Shown here piece after piece: positions 53,465-63,275 of a stretch of 64,000 bases of DNA. Made by a program: the position numbers and the translations under genes. The DNA comes from Eurosta solidaginis. Lineage: Eukaryota; Arthropoda; Insecta; Diptera; Tephritidae. The notes beneath the pieces were generated by a model, which was given only the letters and a program-made list of their open reading frames with translations, did no database searches and was not told the DNA's origin. Positions within the stretch are counted from its first letter, which is position 1; the number at the start of each line of letters is the position of its first letter. Location of the stretch: assembly GCF_040869045.1 (NCBI RefSeq), contig NC_090320.1, forward strand, positions 120,165,112 to 120,229,111, written 5' to 3'.

Positions 53465-54903
53465 GTGTCTAAGTTCGGGTGTAACCGAACATTATATATT
53501 CAGCGTGAGCTTCAATTGTACATTTCATTTCAGATAAATTACTTTTTTACATAACCCGTGGCACCGCCCGTTTAAAAAAAATGTCTCCCCATTTCCTCTT
53601 ACAATAAAACTTTATAAGTGAAATATCATTGATTCAAAACTATTTTTTGCTAAGTTATAGCTTATTATTCTAGTCTACGACCCTTTTAAACCTTTTAAAC
53701 TTGTTTTAAATCTAAGTTGCCGTGGTCTTTAACCGATCTCCTCCATTTTTTCTAGAATTATTTCTTGCTATAGGGAAATTTTGTGTAGCCAATTTTATTA
53801 AGATCCGTTAATTTTTCTTCGAGTTATGGCTCTCGAATAACACAAAATTGCTTAGTCATAAAAGGGGCGGTACCACACCCATTTTCAAAAATGTTAGTGT
53901 TTTCCAATTTAATTTTATAATTCAATTTAGAAAGTAAAATTCTATTAATACAAATCTTTTTTCGCTAAGATATAGCTTATTATTTTCGTCTACGACCCTT
54001 TTAAAAATCTTTTATATAAAAGTGGGCGTGCTCTTTAACCAATCTCGTCCATTTTTTTCTAAAAATATTTCTTGCTATATGGAAAATTTGTGTACCCAAT
54101 TTTATAAAGATCCGTTAATTTTTCTTCGAGTTATGGCTCCCGAAACATAGAAAATTGCTCAGTCATAAAAGGGCGGTGCCACGCCCATTTTCTAAAATTT
54201 GAAGTTTTTTCTATTTACTGTTATAAATCCACTTGGGAAATGAAATACCATTGATACAAAGCTCTTTTTTGCAAAGATATAGCTTATTTTATTCGTCCAC
54301 GACCCCTTTTAAAAATCTTTTATATAAAAGTGGGCGTGGTCCTTAACCGATTTTGTTAATTTTTCCTCAGAGCATTCCCTATAGTAAAGGAAACATTTCT
54401 GCCGAATTTTGTTACGATAGGTTTAACGATTTTTGATTTATGATTAATAATATTTGTAAAATTGATTTTATAACGATCATTTTAAAAAAAATTTTCAAAT
54501 TTTTATCAAGAGTCTCAATATCAGTCCACATGTCAAATTTTCTACATTCTAGGTGTATTATTTACTAAATAATCAGGTTTTTTGTGTTTTCCAAAATGTT
54601 TTATATATAAAAAGTGGGCGTGGTTATTATCCGATTTCGCTCATTTTCAATACCAATCTATTCTGGGTCTAGATAAGCTCGCGTACCAAAATTTGGTGAA
54701 GATATCTCAATATTTACTCAAGTTATCGTGTTAATGGACAGACGGGCGGACGGACGGACGGACATGGCTCAATCAAATTTTTTTTCGATACTGATGATTT
54801 TGATACATGGAAGTGTATATCTATCTCGATCCCTTCATACCTGTACAACCAACCGTTATCCAATCAAAATTAATATACTTTCTGTGCAAAGCACGCTGAG
54901 TAT

Positions 54904-55542
54904 AATAATGCGTTTAGCGCTTGTGTTAATCCTTGAACATGGTTTGCGAATGGTCTAATTGCCTCAATTCTAGCCGACCACCTAGTATCTGAAAAACTGG
55001 GAAGAGAGCTCGGTACAATTTTTTGAGGATGTCCCATCGTTGTGGACGCTGCTGAAAATAGTAAAACATTTTTGTACAACTCCGAAGAAAGTATTTGCAG
55101 CCGTACAACATTCTGCAGCATCAACACCACATAAATTCAGACTGTGGGTTGCACAAGGCGAGTAATCAGCATTCGAGTTTTTGTCGAGAATGTGACGTTG
55201 TGCTCCGTTGTAAGCTCCTTTCATATTGACGCAGTTATCGTACCCTTATGCACGACAATCTTTTAATGGGAGTTCATGTTTACCTAGAGAATTAAGTCAG
55301 CGATTTCCTGACCAGTTTTTTGGTTACAATCAAGGAAATCCAAAACCCGTTCTTGAATTGTAAAATTTTTTGCTTTCGAATTGAAATGGAGGTAGCGCAA
55401 AATGAACGTAGTCTGTTCAACGTGACCAGGGTCGGGCGTATCATCAACGATATTAGCAAAATTCTTGGCTTTCTTGCGTTGATCTAATATAGTTTCCCTC
55501 ATGTGTTTTGCACAAATTTCTATAAACTCGTTCTAAATGTCT
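54904..55542 (-). pseudogene. hAT transposase, second coding block
   Basis: Downward from 55542: EFIEICAKHMRETILDQRKK-like start, HVEQTTFILRYLHFNSKAKN, ERVLDFLDCNQKTGQEIADL, then after a frame change MKGAYNGAQRHILDKNSNAD, SPCATHSLNLCGVDAAECC, FFGVVQKCFTIFSS, and after another DTRWSARIEAIRPFANHVQG LTQALNAL. This is the central RNase H-like part of ZMYM1/DUF4371-type hAT transposases, with several frameshifts. HINE-4 cuts it at 54904 and the Foldback/MULE-like element at 55542. Confidence 0.88.
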
Positions 55543-55884
55543 GGGGAAAGTAGTATGTAAATGCCGGTTCTAGACCAAATGGAGAAAGGAAAAATGAGAA
55601 AGGAAAAGTATATACATACCGACACACATATATATATATACAGCGCATCCGTTATTCCGGTTTGTGTTCTGGCTGATGTATAAGAAAAAGCTTAGAGCTT
55701 TCTGCCATTAGCAGAGCTTAGCCGTTCAGGAGAGGATCGTTAAATGGGGGGCTCTACATTTTTAAAGGGCCGCAAATTTTTAAATGTCCCCTCATATTTC
55801 TAATGAGTCCTAGACTTCACCTGATCGTTTTTAAAGAGTTCCATAAATTTCTAAAGAGCCGCTTGCCTTTGTCTTGTATACATG

Positions 55885-56215
55885 CTGGCCCATATATATG
55901 CATGTGAGAATTTCATAATTAACTAAAGGGCATCTTAATATTGAACTTATGATTTTCCATTATTGAACATTTTGTTTGGCATTTGATTGTAAGTTTGTGT
56001 ATACATGCCGTCACATATGTTTATTTGATTGTAAGTTTGTGTGCACATGCTGATGCTGGTCCATATATATATATATATATGCGTGTGAGAATTTCATAAT
56101 TAACTAAAGGGCATCTTAATATTGAACTTATGATTTTCCATTATTGAACATTTTGTTTGACATTTTAAAGATTGTAAGTTTGTGTGTACATGCCGTCACA
56201 TATTTTTGTACATGG
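55885..56215 (+). repeat. Tandem duplication in the left arm
   Basis: CATATATATGCATGTGAGAA, CTAAAGGGCATCTTAATATT and GATTGTAAGTTTGTGT occur twice in a row, with a unit of about 170 bases. The right arm (61060-61190) has a single copy. Confidence 0.85.
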
Positions 56216-56681
56216 GAATTTTATTAAACCACACTGATAAGAAACCTTAACCGTACGACATTGAAACATATTTATATGTATTTATGTATGTACATGCTGG
56301 CCCAAATATATACATGTGAGAATTTCATAAAACCGCAAATAAATATGAAGACTAAACATTTGTTTATCTTCTTATTAGTTTGTAAGTTTGCGTGCCTACA
56401 TTTAGGTGCATACGTTTTAGTTGATCTATTAGAAAAAGCTTCGAATTGTTTGCTTTGTGTTCTGACTGCAAGAAAAAAAAAGAGCTTAGAAGTTTATCAG
56501 TGCAGGAGAGTATCGAGTTCAGATTTTAAATGGGGGATTTTTAAAGGGTCCATATTTCTAAAGTATATAAGTGTGGGGGAATGATAAAAATTATTTTTTA
56601 TACCCAACTATGCTTCACCTGTCTGTGCTTAACGTATAAAAAGCCTACCATTACAAAGATATTTCTTTAATAATTTTCATA

Positions 56682-57207
56682 ATGTTTGCGACAGTAGATG
56701 TTCAAGATTTTAAATCATACGATAATAGATTTATTGAAAGGGAAATAGCTGTGGTCCTCAACAATGAAGAATTCCATTGTTTCTACATAAAAGCTCAATT
56801 TAAATTTTCGGATCTGAGTAAGGATAATCAACGACAAGGTAATTGGTTAATGTTACACCACCATAATTTATTATGGTCCTATGGAAGCGATAGTTTTAAA
56901 TCTGTAAAAAAACTAATTGATGTCAACATTGAAGAACATAAAAGTTTATGTTAAGGGGCAAGAAAAAAGTGTATGGATAGCAGAGTTCCTCCAAAAGACG
57001 GTGTTTAACATTGAAGAGGAGAGTACAGGATGTGATAGAATGAATCTCTCTAGATTATATAGGTTACACCCAGATGTTGTGCGTTGTCAATATCATTTTC
57101 ATACTGATTGTAATGTGAAAATCAACCATCGACAAGTTCGCTGTGCTTTAAAATCAGCATATATTTTGTTCAAATACATATCGGCTAGTAATTTAAATTT
57201 AAAATGA
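56682..57207 (+). pseudogene. Small exonuclease-like ORF in the left arm (frameshifted)
   Basis: The ATG at 56682 follows TATAAAAAG at 56635. The first frame (MFATVDVQDFKSYDNRFIE, NWLMLHHHNLLWSYGSDSFK) ends at 56954. An overlapping frame continues (NIKVYVKGQEKSVWIAEFLQ, CDRMNLSRLYRLHPDVVRC, INHRQVRCALKSAYILFKYI) to 57207, so one indel near 56920-56945 seems to split a gene of about 170 codons. The spacing of an N-terminal DVQ, a central KGxEK and a final H-x5-CALKSA recalls DEDDh exonucleases; this is a resemblance, not an assignment. The right arm lacks the block. Confidence 0.45.
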
Positions 57208-57357
57208 AATAAAATAGAATTAGAAATCTTAACATTAGTATTTTTTATTTTAAAAGGATGGTAATAAGAAGGAGAAGATGAAAAGTAAATATATAAATAC
57301 ATTGTTTTCTAATATCAACCTCATTTTAAATTGCAGTGAACAAAGGGATATATCACA

Positions 57358-57543
57358 ATGAATTTTAAATTTTATATCTCATTATTATTATTATTATTTG
57401 TTTTCAAAACTACCTACGGAGCACCATTTTGGGGAAACCTAGATAGTAATGCGCTTGCGATAAACCAAAATTCGAAAAGTATTCAATTTAATTTAACATT
57501 GCCGAATAGTAATGATAAAAATCCTACGAAAAAAAATTATTAA
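57358..57543 (+). CDS. Signal-peptide ORF, left-arm copy (61 codons)
   Basis: The ATG at 57358 starts a hydrophobic leader (FYISLLLLLFVFKTTYG), probably cleaved before APFWGNLD, then SNALAINQNSKSIQFNLTLP. It diverges after NSND from the right-arm copy and stops at 57543. TTGCAG just upstream (57339-57344) after a pyrimidine/branch-like stretch could be a splice acceptor. I do not recognise the protein; it looks secreted. Confidence 0.5.
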   Translation: MNFKFYISLLLLLFVFKTTYGAPFWGNLDSNALAINQNSKSIQFNLTLPNSNDKNPTKKNY

Positions 57544-57544
57544 T

Positions 57545-58264
57545 TGTATTTAATACTGAATGATTTCCATACCAGTTTCTCAGATGGAAATTTTTGTATT
57601 ATTTCCTGCTCCAGAATATATGTTGTCGATATGTTTTGCTGATCAAAAAAGAAAAGCACATGAACTAATTTTTTTTGCACATTTGAAACAAATCATTTTA
57701 TCAACAATGTTCTAGGAAACAAATGCTTTTTTATTATTTTTTTTTATTTATTATTATAATTAAAATTATTGCTTCAATTTTAATTTAACTTTAAACTTTT
57801 TTATTTAATTTGTCACTTTAATTTCACTTTTTTTGATTACTGCTGCTTCGTTCACTTTTCACTGAAGAATTATTCTTATTGTTCGTCATTACCGCGTGTT
57901 AATTTGATTTAATAAGGAAATTAATTACATTTAATAAACTATTTATATTCACAATTAAAGATTTATTGGAACACTTATTTATACTTACGCTATTTATGAT
58001 AACAATAAATATATTAATTTTATTCAATAAATATTTAATTCTGACAATAAATTGTTTATTAAAACGCATTTCAACCGACAGATAGTTAGAGAATACGTCA
58101 CAGAAATGTTTAGTAAACTTTTTTAATAACCGTTTATTAAAAATAATAAATGCATTTATAGATATTTAATAAAAATTTAATACAGACTATAAAATGTTAA
58201 TTGTGACTATGTACAATCAATCAATGAATCATTTTTATTAATATAGCGTACGATTTTTGGTTCA
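57545..58264. other. AT-rich interior of the Foldback/MULE-like element
   Basis: Mostly A/T with short runs. A short frame near 57585-57710 (PAPEYMLSICFADQKRKAH) may be a remnant of the element's gene. Several AATAAA-like strings occur. Nothing else is recognisable before Gypsy-B starts. Confidence 0.4.
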
Positions 58265-60432
58265 GTGTAGATCAAATCAAGGACAATCATGAAGCTTTAG
58301 CGATAACCATGATAAAGACCAAGCTAAAGGGCACTGCAAGAAATTTTATAAGCGCCGAAACTACAATTGAGCAAATAAAATTAAAATTAAGAACAGCAAT
58401 AAAAGCCGAATCAGTGGAAGTTTTAACAGCAAAACTACTAAATATCCAACAGCGTAGCAAAACTGCAAACCAGTATACTGCAGAAATAGAAATGATAGCT
58501 AAGTAATTGGAGGGAGCCTATATCTCGGACGGATTAAACCCAGACTTGGCAACGAGATATGCTACCCAAGCGACAGTCAAAGCTATGTGTAAGAACTGCT
58601 CCAATGAAAAGGTGAAAATGATTATGCAGAAGCAATCTCAAAGTTCACAAACAGCTGCACGGAAATCACAGGCAGCTCGAACAAAATTTTAAATATACGT
58701 CAACAAAACCAATACCGAGGTAGTTTCCGTGGAGGTTACCAATTTAACAGCTATAGAGTTTACCGAGGTAGGAGATTTAGATAGCCAAGATATAACAATA
58801 ACTTTAGAGCGAATACTAACAATAATAATAATCCCCAAGGAAGATTGCAAAACCAAAATAGATCCTATAATCAAATACGCAATCAGACACGCAATGTACG
58901 TAGCTGTAATCAGCAGGAAAACCAGGAAACCCCACTTCAAAATCAGTAGATAGGAAAATATGTGTACTAAATCTACACTTAAATAGTTATATATCTACAA
59001 AAACATCTTTAAATAACTCAATTTCAAATTTCTTAGTAGACACAGGAGCTGATATCTCCATTATTAAAAAATCAAATAATTAATCATACAAAAATAAATA
59101 CAAAACAAATAACAGGCTTAAAGGGCATTGGTCAAGGTATAACCAGTACATTAGGCACAATCAAAGCTGATTTAAAAGGCGATGACCTTCTAATTTATCA
59201 CAAATTTCACGTAGTAGAAGACGACTTTCCAATACCGTGTGATGGAATAATAGGATTTTGGATTCTATAAAGAAATATAATTGTATTCTAGATTATGGCA
59301 AAACAGAGGATAAACTAATCCTAAGACCATATGATTTTCCCCAAACCATCACAATGTATCTAACAAATTACCTAACTGCTAACACAATTACAATCCCTGC
59401 TAGATCTGAAGTCATTAGGCAGGTAACAGTAAACACTGATAATAAATCCATATTCATACCCCATCAATAACTGGCTGAAGGCATTTTTGTAGCAAACACA
59501 ATCGCAAATAAAGATCAAACTTCCGTCAGAATTATTAACACCACACATAAAAATACATACTGAAAACTTAGATGACCATAATTTAATTAAAACAAAAACA
59601 CACAATAAACGAGATAATGACACAGAAAATTAAAAAGATTAACCAAAAATTTCCCAAAATTTGTCAATTTACAATTAACTTCATTATGCAAAGAATTCAT
59701 AGACATTTTTGCACTAGAAACAGAACCAATTTCCACTAATGATTTTTATAAACAAAAACTACACATGAAAGGTGACACACCAGTATACATAAAAAAATAT
59801 AGATTACCCGAGACACAAAAAAGAGAAATAAGTAAACAGACAAGTAAACAAAAAACTAGCAGCGGACACATTCCCACTTCCAAGAATCGATGATATTTTA
59901 AACCAACTTGGAGGAGCAAAATATTTTTCATGCCTAGACCTTATGTCAGGTTTTCATCAAATAGAATTACACCCAGACTCTAGAGATATAACCTCATTCA
60001 CAGCAGAAACTGGTACATATAGATTCAAAAGACTACCCTGTGGATTAAAAGTAGCACAGAATTCATTCCAAAGAATGATGATACTGGCATTTACGGGCCT
60101 CAAACCATTCCAAACATTTCTCTATATGGATGATTTAGTTGTAGTAGGGTGTTCAGAAAAACGTATGCTGAAAATTTTAAAAGATGTTTTTCAACTTGTA
60201 CAATTTAAAATTACATCCAGATAAATGCATATTTTTCAGTGAAGAAGTAACTTATTTAGGACATAAATTCACAAGCAAGGGAATATTACCTGACCCAAGC
60301 AATTTGAAACAGTTCACAACTACCCAACACCAAAAACAGCAGATGAAGTTAAAAAGTTCGTAGCGTTCTGCAACTATTACAGAAGATTTGTACCGAATTT
60401 CGCAGAGTACTCAAGAAAATTAACTGGGTCAC
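58265..60432 (+). pseudogene. Gypsy-B fragment: Gag, protease, RT
   Basis: Gag reads DNHEALAITMIKTKLKGTAR, SAETTIEQIKLKLRTAIKAE and AYISDGLNPDLATRYAT, with an N/R/Q-rich tail. Protease has FLVDTGADISII at about 59030-59060. RT reads FALETEPIS, CLDLMSGFHQIELHPDSRDI, RLPCGLKVAQNSFQRMM, the catalytic FLYMDDLVVVG at about 60118-60150 and KKFVAFCNYYRRFVPNFAEY. Frames shift at least five times. No LTR is present at either end. The fragment ends at about 60432 where the right arm's gene resumes. Confidence 0.85.
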
Positions 60433-60735
60433 AACTAGATCACGATATTCAAAGCACTTGATGCTCAACATTTTTTCCACGTATCTACTATCATAAGTGC
60501 AACGAACTGGTAGATAAAAATTATCATATTCCAATTTAAAATGTCGATAAAGTGCTTGTTTTGCCTCAATGATTCCTCCGATGTCAGATTCCTTTTCAGT
60601 GAGCTCTCTACGAAATGCCTCTATAGCTTCGTCTATAGTAAAAGTTCTCATAGGCTCCCCTTCCATTGAAAAATGACCTTTAGACGATGGTGCGACTGTT
60701 GTGGATGGTGAAAATAATGGCATCGTTGACAACAC
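60433..60735 (-). pseudogene. Right-arm ORF continuing the signal-peptide gene
   Basis: The minus strand from 60735 reads MPLFSPSTTVAPSSKGHFS, MEGEPMRTFTIDEAIEAFRR, ELTEKESDIGGIIEAKQALY, RHFKLEYDNFYLPVRC and VEKMLSIKCFEYRD, then runs into Gypsy-B at about 60432. A stop after LLTIDEE (60742) separates it from the leader ORF upstream. One base change or indel could account for that, so leader and body may be one gene. Mixed charged composition with helix-like segments; family unknown. Confidence 0.45.
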
Positions 60736-60741
60736 TTCAAT

Positions 60742-60972
60742 TTATTCTTCGTCGATCGTTAAAAGAGGCTCACTTTGTTTTCGTAATAATAATGAAATAT
60801 TGATTGATAAAATATCATTACTATTCGGCAATGTTAAATTAAATTGAATACTTTTCGAGTTTTGGTTTATCGCAAGCGCATTACTATCTAGGTTTTTCCA
60901 AACTGGTGCTCCGTAGGTAGTTTTGAAAACAAATAATAATAGTAATAATGAGATATAAAATTTAAAATTCAT
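60742..60972 (-). CDS. Signal-peptide ORF, right-arm copy (76 codons)
   Basis: Starts at 60972 with the same leader as 57358 (FYISLLLLLFVFKTTYG) and stays nearly identical through LPNSND, with APVWKNLD in place of APFWGNLD. It then continues ILSINISLLLRKQSEPLLTI to a stop at 60742. Being in both inverted arms in matching position, it is part of the element rather than a host gene. The TTGCAG acceptor seen on the left reads TTTACG here. Confidence 0.5.
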   Translation of the reverse strand: MNFKFYISLLLLLFVFKTTYGAPVWKNLDSNALAINQNSKSIQFNLTLPNSNDILSINISLLLRKQSEPLLTIDEE

Positions 60973-61566
60973 TGTGATATATCCCTTTGTCCACGTAAAT
61001 TTAAAATGAGGTTGATATTAGAAAACAATGTATTTATGTATAAACATATGTGACGGCATGTACACACAAACTTACAATCTATAAAATGCCAAACAAAATG
61101 TTCAATAATGGAAAATCATAGGTTCAATATTAAGATGCCCTTTAGTAAATTATGAAATTCTCACATGCATATATATGGGCCAGCATGTATACAAAACAAA
61201 GGCAAGCGGCTCTTTAGAAATCTATGGGACTCTTTAAAGACGCCCGGTTGAAGTCTAGGACTCATTAGAAATATGAGGGGACATTTGAAAATTTGCGGCC
61301 CTTTAAAAATATAGGACCCCCCGTTTAAAGATCCTCTCCTGAACGGCTAAGCTCTGCTAATGGCAGAAAGCTCCAAGCTTTTTCTTTTACATCATCCAGA
61401 ACAAAAACCGGAAGATCAGCCAGAACACAAACCGGAAGAACGGATGCGCCACCAAGCGTAATTGTTTTGCTCTATATATGTGTGTCGGTGTGTATATACT
61501 TTTCCTTTCCCATTTTTTCTTTCTCCATTTGGTCTAGAACCGGCATCTACATACTAATGGGGAAAG

Positions 61567-62530
61567 ATAGTGAACTTGTAAACGTTTGTGCTGCTGTTGT
61601 GAAATCCTAACTTTCTCCAAATGATCTCTAAGAATCGAATCATAATGGCTTATGAGATTTTAGATTCCCAAAAAATGTCCATCGTTTCGTTCACCAAGAT
61701 ATATACCTTCGCCTTGAAAGCTAGCCATCTTTCACCCATAAAATAAAATAGTGTCCAAAATTCTATATACAGTTTCTTTCCAGTATTGAGTTTCAGTGAT
61801 TAGCTGTTCATTGGTAAGTGTATCAATTGTAGCCTCGTTTTGAATTAGATTTTGTAAAGATCGCCATTGAATATAACATTTAATATGATCTTGAGTATTT
61901 TAGTGTGCTGGCAGTTTTTCGTATAGCTTCCCACACCTGTAATCTCGAATATCCGCCAAGACAACACATTTTAGGTCGATTTAAAGTATTGGTGCTTAAG
62001 AGACGGCATGGTAGGCAATAAAAAGTATTGCTACTGGCACTCCACACCAACCAGTCACGCTCCACTTTCTCTCGATTTGGCAAGATTCTGTTTAACAACG
62101 AGGTAGGAAGTGCCTCGTCATGACGATCACGTGGAAAAATAACAGGACACTTTTGATGACCTCGACGAATTATTTCGTCAACATCTTCAGATCGCAAAAA
62201 CTCATTATTCACGGTACCGATGTCGAAGTCGTTTAAATAATCTCGACTTTGATATAAAGTTGGTGGTATTGTTGGAAGACTTTTTGAAGATGAACCTTCA
62301 TCAGTGTCACCACGAAACTTTACGACTTCGGACTCATGTAAACATACATTTTTGTTTGATGTTTTTATTGTCTCCTCACTGTTCGAAGGCCCAGGTAAAA
62401 AATCATTATCAATAGTCGAATCGAATGCGGAACCTGAATGGTTTGTAGCCAGCTGCCAAATGAAATATTTATTATTAAATTTTAAGGAAAAGGGCTTTTC
62501 AAATTATTTTTCACACTTCACTATAATATA
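61567..62530 (-). pseudogene. hAT transposase, N-terminal block
   Basis: From about 62530: SGSAFDSTIDNDFLPGPSN, DEGSSSKSLPTIPPTLYQS, VNNEFLRSEDVDEIIRRG-like, CPVIFPRDRHDEALPTSLL, ERDWLVWSASSNTFYCLPCR, RPKMCCLGGYSRLQVWEAIR, then IKCYIQWRSLQNLIQNEATI in another frame. The RDWLxxS..xxxFCxxCRLF pattern is the TTF-type zinc finger of ZMYM1-like transposases. Frame breaks lie near 61880 and 61700. It ends at the 9-base TSD; the next coding block starts at 55542. Confidence 0.87.
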
Positions 62531-62705
62531 AAAACGAAATGCAGATATTCGTTGCTTTTGAAATTCGGCTTAAAAATTGCACATGGAACAGCTAAAGACT
62601 CTCCTGAATTAAAAAAAAATGTCTTAGTACCTCTAAATCGCGTGCCCCCTCAGAAACCCGGGCCCGGGGGAATCCCCCATTCCTCCTCCCCTCTCATCGG
62701 GCCTG

Positions 62706-63240
62706 GTGGAACGATTCAATCGAACCTTGGAGAAGCACGTAAGGAAAGTGGTGGACAAATTCCATAAAGAGTGGGATACACATACATCCTTATTCTTGAT
62801 TTCTTACCGATCGGCAGTGCATGAGACAACGGGCCAAACTTCTGAAAAGTATTTTGGGAATTACCTTCGACTGCCAGCTAATTTGAAGTTTGGGATAAAT
62901 GCCGATGCGGAAAGAAATCCCAGAAAATCCATTGTTGCCTTGGAGGAAGAGATGAGGGAAATACACGATCTTGTAAGATAACGAACCAATATTAATAGTA
63001 ACAAAATGAAAGCCAGATACGTTAAAGCAATTAATTCTGATGGTTTTCGGGAAGGAAATTTGGTGTTGTTATACAACCCACAACGAAGGAAGGGTTTGTC
63101 CCCGAAATTTCAATGTACCTGGGAGGGCCCATACAAAGTTGTAGAACGGATCAACGATGTAGTTTACCGCATACAAACCACGAAACAAAATCAAAGTGGC
63201 TCATTTGGAAAGGCTTGCAGAGTTTAGGTAGGAAAATATG
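62706..63240 (+). pseudogene. Gypsy-A integrase C-terminal part
   Basis: After the hAT duplication the frame reads MERFNRTLEKHVRKVVDKFH, DTHTSLFLISYRSAVHETTG, SEKYFGNYLRLPANLKFG, a stop at about 62981, then MKARYVKAINSDGFREGN, LVLLYNPQRRKGLSPKF and WEGPYKVVERINDVVYRI. HPQSD-MVER just before the hAT (44600-44638) leads into this text, so it is the same integrase. The Glu of the catalytic triad is expected in MVER. A frame change at about 63190 ends the readable part. Confidence 0.87.
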
Positions 63241-63275
63241 TCTGATCTGGTCGATCAGACTTAGGTGCAGGGCAG

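Larger units (their letters stand above)
47109..54903 (-). mobile_element. HINE-4: long mini-me/DINE-like element split by BEL-3
   Basis: The minus-strand 5' end at 54903 reads ATACTCAGCGTGC then AGTATATTAATTTTGATTGG, as in HINE-1. It has the (GTCY)n block (54732-54765), CCACGCCC blocks and the hairpin GTTCGGTTACACCCGAAC at about 53474-53491. The terminal 17 bases (AACAAGTAAAGGTGTC on the plus strand) are at 47109-47125, on the far side of BEL-3. hAT coding sequence abuts both outer ends. Confidence 0.8.
55551..61557. mobile_element. Foldback/MULE-like element with long inverted arms
   Basis: The arms are inverted copies of each other. They start TAGTATGTAAATGCCGGTTC at 55551 and the near-identical complement at 61557, and share blocks such as GACCAAATGGAGAAAG, CACCGACACACATATATA and GCTCTGCTAATGGCAGAAAG up to and including a signal-peptide ORF. 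TGGGGAAAG (55542-55550 and 61558-61566) flanks it, a 9-base duplication as made by MULE/Foldback elements. It sits inside the hAT coding region. The left arm has an extra 1.1 kb with another ORF. A Gypsy-B fragment lies between the arms. Confidence 0.85.
44639..62705 (-). mobile_element. hAT transposon (ZMYM1-like), 18 kb with nested insertions
   Basis: Termini are CAGGGCCG at 44639 and its inverse, CGGGCCTG ending at 62705. Both are flanked by GTGGAACG (44631-44638 and 62706-62713), an 8-base duplication, inside the Gypsy-A integrase. The transposase is on the minus strand in four coding blocks separated by TE-X, HINE-4 (with BEL-3) and the Foldback/MULE-like element. Without those insertions the hAT would be roughly 3 kb, a normal size. 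Confidence 0.9.
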
